The notes under the pieces: generated by a model
Told to the model about the DNA's origin: nothing
Databases searched by the model: none
The model's input: only the letters and a program-made list of their open reading frames with translations
Program-made: the position numbers and the translations under genes
From: an uncultured Lachnospira sp.
GTDB taxonomy: Bacteria; Bacillota; Clostridia; Lachnospirales; Lachnospiraceae
Direction of reading: 5' to 3'
Length of the DNA: 62,072 bases
Assembly (NCBI GenBank): GCA_934343805.1
Contig: CAKRIN010000015.1
Coordinates: 1 to 62,072, forward strand
Shown here: piece by piece, positions 54,447 to 62,072 of the stretch
How positions within the stretch are numbered: the stretch's first letter is position 1
Layout of the letters: each line of letters begins with the position of its first letter

Positions 54447-56130
54447 ATCTGTCGCCTCCTCTCACAAGGTCTCTTATGATTATCTTAATCTCGCCATTCT
54501 CCTTGCGGGAGTTGACATATTTTAACCAGTCATCACTCTTAGCCGGATAATCCATATTCTCCGCAAAGCTGTGCCAACGGGTTTCTTTTCTTGCTTTCAA
54601 ATGTGCTATAACACTTCTGCACACCGTAAGCCTCTCTCTTATCTCATAGATTCTAAGCAAGTCATCCGCATCCTGTGCCGCAAGATTATCAATGCTCTGC
54701 TCCAAGAATTTAATCTTCTCATCCGCAAGCTCAAGTCTTGCTTCATTGTACTGATAATCAGTGCTTATACCGCCTGCGTACTGGTCCATAATCTTCTGCA
54801 TCGCTTCCTCAGTCTGTTCGATATCAACCAGCCCCTGCTTATTATTAAGAAATCGCTCATACTCGCTCTTCTTTGCAAATGCGTTCGCAGACAGTTCTGA
54901 ATCTGCCACCTCATTTACAACGAAGCCATTTCCTGAGCCTTCAACCCTTTCAGCTATTGCCTGTGCTGCAATCTCGCCCTCTGCAAGAGCACCTGTTACA
55001 TATTTCTGAGGACATCCGCCTGCAACATCACCTGCTGCAAAAAGGCCATGAATTGTAGTCTCGCGGTTATTATCAACCCAGTAACCACTCGCTGTATGAC
55101 CTCCGACTATGTATGGCTCAGTTCCTTCTATCTCAACATTTTCTTCAGAAGGACCGCCCGCTGCCTCAAGCCACTTAAGCGTCTGGCTCGGTGCCATGTT
55201 AAGATATGCTTTGTAAAGGTCTTCCTCCTGCTCCTTGCTTATTCCCTTAGTTCCAAGATAGCAAGGACCTCTGCCCTCGCGGTTCTCAGTAACTGTTCCG
55301 TAAAGTCTCTGTGAAGTTGTAAGTCCATATTTGTTCTCATACACTTCGCCGTTGGAATTAAGCTGCTTTGCCGGAACTCCCTGTGCGATAGTTCCTGTCG
55401 GAGCAATCGTATCTTTACATCTTAAAGCAATGAATCTCATTTCAAATGTGGTCATCTCCGCACCTGCATTGATTCCCATTGCATATCCGGCACCTGTATT
55501 GAACGGCGGATACCACATTTTGTGTCTTGAAAATCCCGGATTGTTAGGTCTGTAAAGGCCTGCCGCTCCGCCAGTAGCCACAAGAACTGCCTTCGCATTT
55601 ATCTCATAGAACACTGCATCATTGACATCAAATCCGTATGCACCTTTAATCTCGTTATTCTCTACTATGAAATCTGTTATATTCAGGTGATTGATTACCG
55701 TTACATTGTCCTGCTTCTTAACTGCATCTGCCAGTATCGGCTTGATATTCTCACCATTTATCTTAATATTGCGGTTTCCTCTCGCAACATAATCTCCATT
55801 CTCATCTTTAAGGATTACAAGTCCTAAGTCCTCCATTACCTTAGTGACATGATTGAGTCTTTCCGACATTGAAAGAAGCAGATCCTCTCTTACTATTCCA
55901 TCTGCATCCTTCTTACAATAATCAACATAATCCTGAGGGACTCTGCCCTTAGTGATATAAGCATTGATTGCATTAACGCCTGCCGCAAGACATCCGCTTC
56001 GTACAATATTCGCCTTCTCAACAATCAGTACATCAAGGTCTTTCTTCTTTCCAAGTGTAATACCTGCAAAACACCCTGCCGTTCCACCACCTATAATAAG
56101 TACATCTGTGTCAATAATTCTATTCTTCAA
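54427..56130 (-). CDS. aprA: Adenylylsulfate (APS) reductase alpha subunit AprA
   Basis: 567 residues, a flavoprotein of the fumarate reductase superfamily. The FAD site V-L-I-I-G-G-G-T-A-G-C-F-A-G is near 10, and G-L-F-A-A-G-D-V-A-G-G-C-P marks the second FAD contact. It reduces APS to sulfite and AMP. It is ~100 residues shorter than typical sulfate-reducer AprA and fits the gut Firmicutes form. The reading frame begins at TTG 56130, 10 bases after AAGGAGG; an out-of-frame ATG with ideal spacing lies 7 bases upstream. Confidence 0.88.
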   Translation of the reverse strand: MKNRIIDTDVLIIGGGTAGCFAGITLGKKKDLDVLIVEKANIVRSGCLAAGVNAINAYITKGRVPQDYVDYCKKDADGIVREDLLLSMSERLNHVTKVMEDLGLVILKDENGDYVARGNRNIKINGENIKPILADAVKKQDNVTVINHLNITDFIVENNEIKGAYGFDVNDAVFYEINAKAVLVATGGAAGLYRPNNPGFSRHKMWYPPFNTGAGYAMGINAGAEMTTFEMRFIALRCKDTIAPTGTIAQGVPAKQLNSNGEVYENKYGLTTSQRLYGTVTENREGRGPCYLGTKGISKEQEEDLYKAYLNMAPSQTLKWLEAAGGPSEENVEIEGTEPYIVGGHTASGYWVDNNRETTIHGLFAAGDVAGGCPQKYVTGALAEGEIAAQAIAERVEGSGNGFVVNEVADSELSANAFAKKSEYERFLNNKQGLVDIEQTEEAMQKIMDQYAGGISTDYQYNEARLELADEKIKFLEQSIDNLAAQDADDLLRIYEIRERLTVCRSVIAHLKARKETRWHSFAENMDYPAKSDDWLKYVNSRKENGEIKIIIRDLVRGGDRYEHSDK

Positions 56131-56192
56131 CCTTCATGTACCTCCTTGCAAAATCCAATTCCATATAAACATAGTATCTTGGTATGTAAATC

Positions 56193-56220
56193 ATTATATT
56201 CTCAATTTCCTATTTGTCAA
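56193..56220 (-). promoter_or_regulatory. Consensus promoter of aprA
   Basis: TTGACA (56220-56215) and TATAAT (56198-56193) with a 16-base spacer, about 60 bases before the start codon. It sits between aprA and the repeat array. Confidence 0.75.
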
Positions 56221-56320
56221 TAGGGTTTTTGCAGATTCTTGTATTCTTGTTATCTGAGTTGTGGATATGGTTGTTATTGGATTGATATGTGCTGGTTATT
56301 AGCTGTAGTATTGGGTGGGT

Positions 56321-56620
56321 GCCTACTAATCCGCCACTTGCTTCAACTTTAGTAGGTCTTTCTCAACTATTTTCTTCCCATCCGCTCATCTTCTTGCTTG
56401 ATTATGCATACTAATCTTTCATTAACCTCAACTTTAGTAGGTCTTTCTCGACTATTTCCTTCCCATCCGCTCATCTTCTTGCTTGATTTCGCCTACTAAT
56501 CTTCCACTTTCGCTCTCTTTAGTAGGTCTTTCCCGGCTGTTATCCTCCCTCCTGCCCATCTTCTTGCTTGATTTCACCTACTAATCTTCCACTTTTCTCA
56601 ACTTTAGTAGGTCATCCCCC
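56321..56620. repeat. Array B: 85-bp tandem repeat of CCTACTAA/TTAGTAGG pairs
   Basis: Units start at 56321, 56406, 56491 and 56576, exactly 85 bp apart; the fourth is cut after ~45 bp. Each carries an inverted pair 27 bp apart (CCTACTAA, CATACTAA in unit 2, and TTAGTAGG). TTAGTAGG starts at 56349, 56434, 56519 and 56604. The intervening ~43 bp are also similar between units (TCTTCTTGCTTGATT), so this is a minisatellite and not a CRISPR. There is no ORF. Confidence 0.88.
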
Positions 56621-56731
56621 AAAAAAGCACTTGATTTTCAATCAAAAATATATACATAATAATGAGAAAATACATGGCAACAAAACAATTGTATACACCA
56701 TGTCAAAATGGTTATTATATATGTAGTGACT

Positions 56732-56777
56732 GATATACGGCTGTCACCTACACAGCAGCAGATGACAGCCGTATATC
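56732..56777 (+). promoter_or_regulatory. Hairpin in the 5' region of the amidohydrolase gene
   Basis: GATATACGGCTGTCA (56732-56746) pairs perfectly with TGACAGCCGTATATC (56763-56777). No T run follows and the Shine-Dalgarno begins 10 bases later, so it looks like an operator or leader hairpin rather than a terminator. Confidence 0.55.
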
Positions 56778-56796
56778 CCAATCTCAAGGAGGCTTT

Positions 56797-57624
56797 ATGA
56801 TAATAGATTTCCATACACATACATTTCCAGATGAACTTGCTGACAGAGCAGTTGGTACATTAGCCCACAGCGGAGGAATACACAATTATCTTGATGGAAG
56901 AGTACATTCTCTTACAGATTCAATGAAGAAAGCTGGAATTGATTACTCCGTACTGCTTCCTGTGGCAACCAAGCCTAATCAGTGTGACACAATCAATACA
57001 CTTGCTTTAAAGACTAATGAAACGAGTAAGACAACCGGATTAATTTCATTTGGGGCAATACATCCTGCTTGTGAGAATTTCAGAGAAATATTGAACTGGC
57101 TTTCCAACAACGGCTTCAAAGGAATCAAGCTTCACCCTGTTTTCCAGAAAACCAATATAGATGATATGCAATCATTAAGACTTATCGAATATGCGTCATC
57201 ACTCGGACTTATAATACTTATACATGCAGGCTTCGATGTGAGTTTTCCGGGCTGCGATGAATCAAGTGTGGACAGACTTACAACAATGATTCAGGAAGTG
57301 AAGCCTGAAAAACTTGTACTCGCGCACATGGGTGGCTGGGGACAGTGGAACGAAGTTTCTTCCATATTAGAAGAAGACTACATGAAAAATGTATATCTTG
57401 ATACTTCATCATGCATCAAGAATCTCAATCACAACTCCAGCCTTCCAATAGAAAAGTTTAAGAAAATGGTTAACATTCACAGCGCAGACCGCATATTATT
57501 CGGTTCTGACAGTCCATGGGACGACCAGAAGGACGCAGTAGATTTAATAAAAGAGTGTGGATTTTCAGAAAAAGATACCGATGCAATACTTGGTAAAAAT
57601 GCGGTTACACTCCTTAATTTATAG
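56797..57624 (+). CDS. Amidohydrolase-family metal-dependent hydrolase
   Basis: 275 residues, TIM barrel. Metal-site signatures: D-F-H-T-H-T-F-P at the N-terminus, G-I-K-L-H-P near 108, L-I-H-A-G near 148, L-A-H-M-G-G near 180 and F-G-S-D-S-P-W near 238. This is the amidohydrolase-2 (decarboxylase/ACMSD-like) group; substrate unknown. AAGGAGG precedes the ATG. A 15-bp hairpin lies in its 5' region. Confidence 0.88.
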   Translation: MIIDFHTHTFPDELADRAVGTLAHSGGIHNYLDGRVHSLTDSMKKAGIDYSVLLPVATKPNQCDTINTLALKTNETSKTTGLISFGAIHPACENFREILNWLSNNGFKGIKLHPVFQKTNIDDMQSLRLIEYASSLGLIILIHAGFDVSFPGCDESSVDRLTTMIQEVKPEKLVLAHMGGWGQWNEVSSILEEDYMKNVYLDTSSCIKNLNHNSSLPIEKFKKMVNIHSADRILFGSDSPWDDQKDAVDLIKECGFSEKDTDAILGKNAVTLLNL

Positions 57625-57633
57625 TCTAATCAG

Positions 57634-57701
57634 AAAGTTTTGCGGTTATAACCCGAAAAAGTATTTGACTAAAAAGTTTTTTGCGGTTATAACCTGAAAA
57701 T
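57634..57701. repeat. Pair of GGTTATAACC palindromes
   Basis: The sequence (TT)TTGCGGTTATAACC(C/T)GAAAA occurs twice, with the 10-bp palindromes at 57644-57653 and 57685-57694, 41 bp apart. It lies between convergent genes. Confidence 0.6.
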
Positions 57702-57751
57702 TTTTTACAGTTTATTTTTTCGACAACACACATATTCACCAAACATAAATC

Positions 57752-57781
57752 AAGCAGGCTGTCCCACATAACAGCCTGCTT
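57752..57781 (-). terminator. Hairpin at the DUF1294 gene stop
   Basis: AAGCAGGCTG (57752-57761) pairs perfectly with CAGCCTGCTT (57772-57781) and overlaps the stop codon; the minus-strand T tract is weak. Confidence 0.6.
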
Positions 57782-58049
57782 ACAATTTAACTACCAATAA
57801 AATCATCCCCACCATATGCACAACAAGCATAACAGGAACCGTATACTTAAAATACCACTTTTTTGTCTTATGCCTGAACATCTGCATTGCAATAAATGCG
57901 CCAAGCGAGCCTCCGATTAATGCCGTAATAAGAAGAGTTGCCTCCCTTATTCGCCATTTGTTGTGTATCGCTTTCCACTTATCAATTCCATACAAAGCAA
58001 ATGTCACTGCATTAATAATCAATAAATATATTCCTATAATCTTAATCAT
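57780..58049 (-). CDS. DUF1294 small membrane protein
   Basis: 89 residues with three to four membrane helices. The family signature is Y-G-I-D-K-W-K-A near 20, W-R-I-R-E-A-T-L-L, G-G-S-L-G-A and F-R-H-K-T-K-K-W near 60. Function unknown. The ATG overlaps the upstream stop by one base (TAATG). Confidence 0.9.
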   Translation of the reverse strand: MIKIIGIYLLIINAVTFALYGIDKWKAIHNKWRIREATLLITALIGGSLGAFIAMQMFRHKTKKWYFKYTVPVMLVVHMVGMILLVVKL

Positions 58050-58546
58050 TACTTCTGTGTAAACGCATAATCCCAAGTCTTAGCATTGTCTGACTTATTC
58101 TGCACAATCGCCATCTGCCATTTTGCATTATCTTTATTCGCACTGTCCTTAACAATATAATATGGCGACTTTCCGCTATCCGACATATAGATTATGACGC
58201 TGTCTCCTTTCGCATCTGGTGTATCCATTGTACCATAGAATACATAAGATGCATACGAATACTCAGAATCACCAAAACTCTTACTGCTGTGATAACCTGT
58301 GCTCTCCTGTGGTTTATGCTCATTAACATACATTTCACGCTTCTCAATCACAATCTCCGGATACTTAGTCTTAAGAAATTCTTCTGCTTCCTGTGCAATC
58401 TCCTGAGACACCTTTGCTGTGCGGTTCACCTCAACCTTGGACATTACCGGCTTAATAAGCAGTATTACAGCAATTACCACAGCAATGAATACTGCAAATG
58501 CAATAGCAAGAGTCACCCTTTTCTTAACAACATTTTTATCATCCAT
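58049..58546 (-). CDS. Membrane-anchored extracytoplasmic protein, unknown
   Basis: 165 residues. One N-terminal membrane helix (12-33), then a soluble domain with a beta-strand pattern (S-Y-A-S-Y-V-F-Y-G-T-M-D-T, S-V-I-I-Y-M-S-D-S-G) and ending W-D-Y-A-F-T-Q-K. I do not recognise a family. It is translationally coupled to the DUF1294 gene. Confidence 0.65.
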   Translation of the reverse strand: MDDKNVVKKRVTLAIAFAVFIAVVIAVILLIKPVMSKVEVNRTAKVSQEIAQEAEEFLKTKYPEIVIEKREMYVNEHKPQESTGYHSSKSFGDSEYSYASYVFYGTMDTPDAKGDSVIIYMSDSGKSPYYIVKDSANKDNAKWQMAIVQNKSDNAKTWDYAFTQK

Positions 58547-58662
58547 AAATCTCGCCCTCCTTTTCCAATGCCTCTTATTAAAAATGTGTTTCTTTATTTA
58601 CTGTAATTATATAACACGAACCTTACATCCAGCTTACATGGATATATAATATACATTTGTAC

Positions 58663-58691
58663 TTGCCAATCTCATGATAATCTGATAAACT
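58663..58691 (+). promoter_or_regulatory. Promoter of queT
   Basis: TTGCCA and TAAACT with a 17-base spacer, placing the start just before the hairpin and riboswitch region. Confidence 0.55.
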
Positions 58692-58722
58692 ACACAGGCT
58701 GTGTTATGACACAGTAACAAAT

Positions 58723-58765
58723 CGTGTGTTCGAAACCTTCCACACGTAAAACAAAACTAAAGGAG
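58723..58765 (+). promoter_or_regulatory. Probable preQ1-I-like riboswitch
   Basis: A compact H-type pseudoknot is predicted. P1 is CGTGTG/CACACG (58723-58728 with 58741-58746), the 12-base loop starts TTC, and the A-rich tail TAAAACAAAACTAA leads into AGGAG. The loop CCTT (58736-58739) can pair with AAGG (58760-58763), hiding the Shine-Dalgarno. That fits translational repression by preQ1 before a queuosine-precursor transporter. Confidence 0.62.
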
Positions 58766-58773
58766 AATTGAAT

Positions 58774-59268
58774 ATGAAGAAAAAAGGAATGAGTGTGAAA
58801 TTCATCACACAGGCCGCTGTAATTGCAGCAATCTACGTAGTACTTGTAGTAATCTTTAACTACATCAGTTTTGGACCAGTCCAGTTTCGAATCGCAGAGG
58901 CACTTACAATACTGCCTTACTTTACACCTGCAGCAATCCCTGGATTATTTGTTGGATGTATAATTGCTAATATTCTTGGTGGTGCAATCGTATGGGATGT
59001 AGTATTTGGAAGTATTGCAACACTTATCGGTGCAATCGGAACATACCTGTTAAGAAAGCATAAGTGGCTTGCACCAGTTCCACCAATTGTTGCTAACACA
59101 ATCATTGTACCATTCGTACTTAAGTTTGCTTACGGCTCAGAGGGCATGTTTGCAATGTTCTTCGTTACAGTTGGCGCTGGCGAGATAATCGTATGCGGAA
59201 TCATCGGCATGATACTTTTATATGCACTTACACCTGTAAAACATGTAATCTTCGGTGACGCAGAGTAA
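58774..59268 (+). CDS. queT: QueT-type queuosine precursor transporter
   Basis: 164 residues, about five to six membrane helices, S component of an ECF transporter. Signatures: I-S-F-G-P-V-Q-F-R-I-A-E-A-L near 28, F-V-G-C-I-I-A-N and W-D-V-V-F-G-S. It imports preQ1 or related bases for tRNA queuosine. ATG 58774 is chosen for 8-base spacing from AGGAG; an upstream TTG (58768) is less likely. Confidence 0.92.
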   Translation: MKKKGMSVKFITQAAVIAAIYVVLVVIFNYISFGPVQFRIAEALTILPYFTPAAIPGLFVGCIIANILGGAIVWDVVFGSIATLIGAIGTYLLRKHKWLAPVPPIVANTIIVPFVLKFAYGSEGMFAMFFVTVGAGEIIVCGIIGMILLYALTPVKHVIFGDAE

Positions 59269-59289
59269 TTCACATAAAACATAAAACAC

Positions 59290-59337
59290 AAGGCAAAAGA
59301 ACTACCTGAGAAATTCAGGTAAATCTTTTGCCTTTTT
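59290..59337 (+). terminator. queT terminator
   Basis: AGGCAAAAGA pairs with TCTTTTGCCT, with an inner stem ACCTGA/TCAGGT (59304-59320), followed by TTTTT. Confidence 0.85.
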
Positions 59338-59422
59338 CAATATCCTTACACGTATATATTCCAACTGGCTTTCTATATTCCTTAATATGTCACGAAATGA
59401 CAAAAAAACGGCATGAAATGCA

Positions 59423-60100
59423 TTATTCTCGTTTACTATCCCCAACAATCTGGCCATCACTGATAGTAATAATCCTGTTCGTCATCTTAGCAATGCCCTC
59501 ATCATGGGTTACTATAATGACAGTCTTTCCAGACTTATTAATCTCCTTAAGAAGCTCTAACACCTCATGTCCTGTCTTCTGGTCAAGCGCTCCTGTCGGT
59601 TCATCAGCGAGTATTATATCCGCATTAGTAACCAAAGCTCTTGCTATCGCAACTCTCTGCTGCTGTCCTCCGGACATCTTTCCCGGAAGCTTGTTTCTTT
59701 CCGATAATATTCCAAGATGTTCCATCTGCTTTAATATAATTCTCTTTCTTTCCTTGCGTTTGACATTGGCTGCAAGAAGCGGAAGCTCTATATTCTCATA
59801 TGCCGTATAGTAATCCATCAGTGCAAAATGCTGGAATACATACCCGATCTTTTCCTTTCTCAGCTTGTGCACCTGTGAACGGCTTGCCGCTGTCACCTCA
59901 GTATCATCAAGAAAATACTTCCCTGCTGTCGGCGTATCCATGCAGCCTATAATCTTAAGAAGCGTACTCTTTCCACTTCCTGACGCGCCCATAACCGAAA
60001 TGAATTCGCCGTCCTCTATCTTAAGACTTACATCATCAAGTGCCTTTGTAGCATCAACCTTTTCATTGTATATCTTTGTAATATTCTCTAATCTTATCAT
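59423..60100 (-). CDS. ABC transporter ATPase (MacB/LolD/FtsE type)
   Basis: 225 residues. Walker A G-A-S-G-S-G-K-S-T, signature M-S-G-G-Q-Q-Q-R-V-A-I-A-R-A-L, Walker B I-I-L-A-D-E-P and H-loop V-I-I-V-T-H-D. GGAGG lies 8 bases before ATG 60100; the longer frame is rejected because it runs into the permease gene. Partner of the two FtsX-type permeases upstream; likely exports a peptide or lipid-like substrate or acts as a mechanotransmitter. Confidence 0.93.
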   Translation of the reverse strand: MIRLENITKIYNEKVDATKALDDVSLKIEDGEFISVMGASGSGKSTLLKIIGCMDTPTAGKYFLDDTEVTAASRSQVHKLRKEKIGYVFQHFALMDYYTAYENIELPLLAANVKRKERKRIILKQMEHLGILSERNKLPGKMSGGQQQRVAIARALVTNADIILADEPTGALDQKTGHEVLELLKEINKSGKTVIIVTHDEGIAKMTNRIITISDGQIVGDSKRE

Positions 60101-61218
60101 TCCATATCCTCCAATGTAACAGCCGGATTCATTCTCATTATCCTGTATACAGGAACAATTATCGTACACACAAGCGCCGTAAGATTAATAAACAGAACAG
60201 ACGCTATAAGCCTTAAGTTCCAGCTTATCGTATACAGCTTTATTCCAAGAACTCCCACTGCAAACAGATGAACCAGAACATATATAACAAGCGATGCCGC
60301 GCCAAGTATAAGAATGTCCCTTGCAATTCCTCCGATTAATCTTAACTGCCCGAAGCCATACGTCCTCTTTATTGCAAATTCTTTGTTTCTTTCTATAATC
60401 CAGAATTCAGACATAAGCATACAGTTAAGAATACAGAAGATATACACAACTTTATTTATCTTGATGTTCTCTTTCTGGAGAGTTTTTTCAACTGTACTCT
60501 GTCCATTGCCTGACACTGAACGGCTCTCAATTGCACAGTTAATATCAGCTCCGTATACATTGTTATATAGCTTTTCATATGTATCATTAAGTTCTGTTGT
60601 ATTGCTGTCAATCATAATCGTGTATTCCTTCATCTCATTGACAGCTTTTCTTACATTATCTCCAAGACATCTGTTATCGAATACAATCATGTTGTCAGAA
60701 TAATCAGAGCCTTTATTGCCTATTACGCCTGTAACCTCATATGTCTCATTCTCAAATGTTACATAATGCTTTCCGTTTTCTTCATACGCATACCTGTACT
60801 GTGACCTTCCAAGTGCTACAAGTCTCTTTCCATAATCTTCTTCTGATGTTCCGGGAATCCTTCCGCTCTCCATCACATACGGCAGTTCTTCATTTGCTGC
60901 CAGTATAATTTCCGGTGCAACAGTGGAAGATTTTCTTTCCGTATAATATAATCCCACCTTCTTTGCCCTTATATTGCCCTCTGTAACTCCATCTGAGCAT
61001 GCCGATAAAATGTCCGATTTATTCAATGACACAACAGACATCTCTATACGGTTCTTATACAGTGCCGCAAGCCTGTCCGCTTCATTCTGGTATGCCTTGT
61101 TGTATATTCCCAATGCCCCGAATATCGTAACATACATTATAAGCTGTCCTATTATGAAGAAGCAGGCTGTAAGTCTGTATCTGAATACACTATGCATAAT
61201 TCTCTTTATTATATTCAT
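60097..61218 (-). CDS. FtsX/MacB-type ABC permease
   Basis: 373 residues. One N-terminal helix (12-35), an extracytoplasmic domain to ~245 and three C-terminal helices (about 250-270, 290-320, 335-362) followed by R-M-N-P-A-V-T-L, the usual FtsX ending. It overlaps the ATPase by 4 nt. The second permease precedes it by 13 bases. Confidence 0.88.
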   Translation of the reverse strand: MNIIKRIMHSVFRYRLTACFFIIGQLIMYVTIFGALGIYNKAYQNEADRLAALYKNRIEMSVVSLNKSDILSACSDGVTEGNIRAKKVGLYYTERKSSTVAPEIILAANEELPYVMESGRIPGTSEEDYGKRLVALGRSQYRYAYEENGKHYVTFENETYEVTGVIGNKGSDYSDNMIVFDNRCLGDNVRKAVNEMKEYTIMIDSNTTELNDTYEKLYNNVYGADINCAIESRSVSGNGQSTVEKTLQKENIKINKVVYIFCILNCMLMSEFWIIERNKEFAIKRTYGFGQLRLIGGIARDILILGAASLVIYVLVHLFAVGVLGIKLYTISWNLRLIASVLFINLTALVCTIIVPVYRIMRMNPAVTLEDME

Positions 61219-61231
61219 ACCTCACGCCACC

Positions 61232-62072
61232 TCATTTCTTCATAAGGTCGATAAGACCTTTTCCATGCAGATACACAACAGGTACTATGCACGATATGAC
61301 TGTCATAATAACAGCCTCTGCTGCAATAATTAGAGGAACATATATACAGTGTGCCATTATCTTTGCCGTATAATTTAATTCATTCCCATACTCACCTGCT
61401 GTCTGTACTATTATCTTTCCGAATGTCTCCCACTGACAGTACAGCCATGCAGCAAGTGCAGATACTATAATCAGTATCAGATTCTTAATCAGTATCATTG
61501 AATAGACAGCTTTTCTGCTGATTCCATTAATTATGAATATCGCATAATCTCTTCTGTTAATAAGACATTCAATAATCGTAACCGCCGATATTGCAACTAT
61601 TGCTATAACATACAGAAGCACCGATGCTATAAATGTCTTGTCATTAGTTATTGAATTGTCTTTAACATCCTTATCAAGCTGCTCTCCTTCATTAATAATA
61701 GATGCCCTTATCTCTTTCTCAGCCTGATAATCCATAAGCTTGCTCTTTATTACATCATTGTCTTTATAATCTGCGACATAATAGACAGGTGTTGTATATT
61801 CCAGACTTTCTCCCCAGTCATACTTAGATGTATCCTTTGTTACCACAAGCCCGCTCTCCGACAGATCCGGTTTCTCAAGTGTTATGGTCTCATTAACAAG
61901 CCATTGTGCGTCATCCTTAAGAAATCCCACAACTACACATTCTGATGACATTGTCTGGCATCTCTGTCCTATCTCATAGACTCCCCTATATGAACTTCCA
62001 AGCCACACAAGGTCATATCCTTCCCACTCTGCCTGCTTCTGTTCAATATCTGCCCTGCTTACTCCTGTATTA
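61232..62072 (-). CDS. FtsX-like ABC permease (5' end outside the window)
   Basis: The frame is open to the window edge, so the N-terminus is missing; 280 codons including stop are seen. An extracytoplasmic part is followed by three helices (about residues 140-165, 190-215, 240-265 of the visible part). The end H-G-K-G-L-I-D-L-M-K-K follows the last helix. It pairs with the permease at 60097. Confidence 0.82.
   Translation of the reverse strand, partial: NTGVSRADIEQKQAEWEGYDLVWLGSSYRGVYEIGQRCQTMSSECVVVGFLKDDAQWLVNETITLEKPDLSESGLVVTKDTSKYDWGESLEYTTPVYYVADYKDNDVIKSKLMDYQAEKEIRASIINEGEQLDKDVKDNSITNDKTFIASVLLYVIAIVAISAVTIIECLINRRDYAIFIINGISRKAVYSMILIKNLILIIVSALAAWLYCQWETFGKIIVQTAGEYGNELNYTAKIMAHCIYVPLIIAAEAVIMTVISCIVPVVYLHGKGLIDLMKK

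Noticed and set aside
56321..56620. CRISPR array
   Set aside because: The interval is regular, but the 'spacers' are similar to each other, the repeats are only partly conserved and no cas gene is present.
56638..56820. 60-residue minus-strand ORF upstream of the amidohydrolase
   Set aside because: It spans the palindromic hairpin and the real gene's ribosome site and has no start signals.
57634..57720. Terminator pair for the amidohydrolase gene
   Set aside because: T runs follow the repeats, but the GGTTATAACC palindromes have no loop and are too short for a terminator stem.

Overview
The window looks like a stretch of a Lachnospiraceae (Clostridia) chromosome. The evidence is low-to-moderate GC, strong AAGGAGG ribosome binding sites, the Firmicutes block spoVT-rqcP-yabP-yabQ-divIC-spoIIE-tilS-hpt-ftsH, CheX, LuxS, YhaM, MutS2, a T-box leader, and surface proteins with a (S)PxTGD sorting signal. 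Genus is not determinable by reading alone; the gene content suits a motile gut commensal.

Layout. 1-480: the 3' tip of a type III glutamine synthetase, two terminators and a giant nested palindrome. 477-5647: a minus-strand operon of DUF1538 membrane protein, tandem P-II protein, rhodanese-TtcA fusion, DUF6472 protein, NYN/OST-HTH protein and luxS. 6286-9729: a large, probably acquired cell-wall protein next to an IS3-like end. 10016-13675: RlmD, YhaM and an HtrA-like pseudoprotease. 13869-18396: mutS2 and a two-component system on the plus strand. 18415-25430: TrmL, CheX, an aminotransferase/Lrp/AIR-synthase trio, a TPR-like protein, an exonuclease and a GGDEF protein. 25467-29370: tRNA-Phe, trmD, a degenerate SGNH protein and a GH13 enzyme. 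29660-36709: the ftsH-to-spoVT block. 37517-39700: cstA behind a T-box. 40007-42124: a chemoreceptor fused to PilZ.

42178-56620 is the most interesting region, a sulfur island. It has a sulfate ABC transporter operon (sbp-cysT-cysW-cysA) headed by a 44-residue leader peptide with five consecutive Cys codons, and a second block of aprA-aprB-cysD-cysN plus a second sulfate-binding protein. Between them sit a GntR/DUF5808 pair and a fluoride-riboswitch-controlled cation/proton antiporter. The aprBA-cysDN-sbp2 block is bracketed by two arrays of inverted CCTACTAA/TTAGTAGG words, one of them an exact 85-bp tandem array. The same words overlap and follow the promoter of the Cys-leader operon, so I propose a shared sulfur-responsive DNA-binding regulator. 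Together the genes would import sulfate, activate it to APS and reduce it to sulfite; no sulfite reductase is in the window.

56797-62072: an amidohydrolase, DUF1294 and a small membrane protein, queT behind a probable preQ1 riboswitch, and a MacB/FtsX-type ABC transporter cut by the window end.

A second theme is intergenic hairpins. Several unrelated stems carry GCGAAGC at the apex, and three loci contain large or nested palindromes. All calls come from reading sequence; family names are recognition-based and were not searched.
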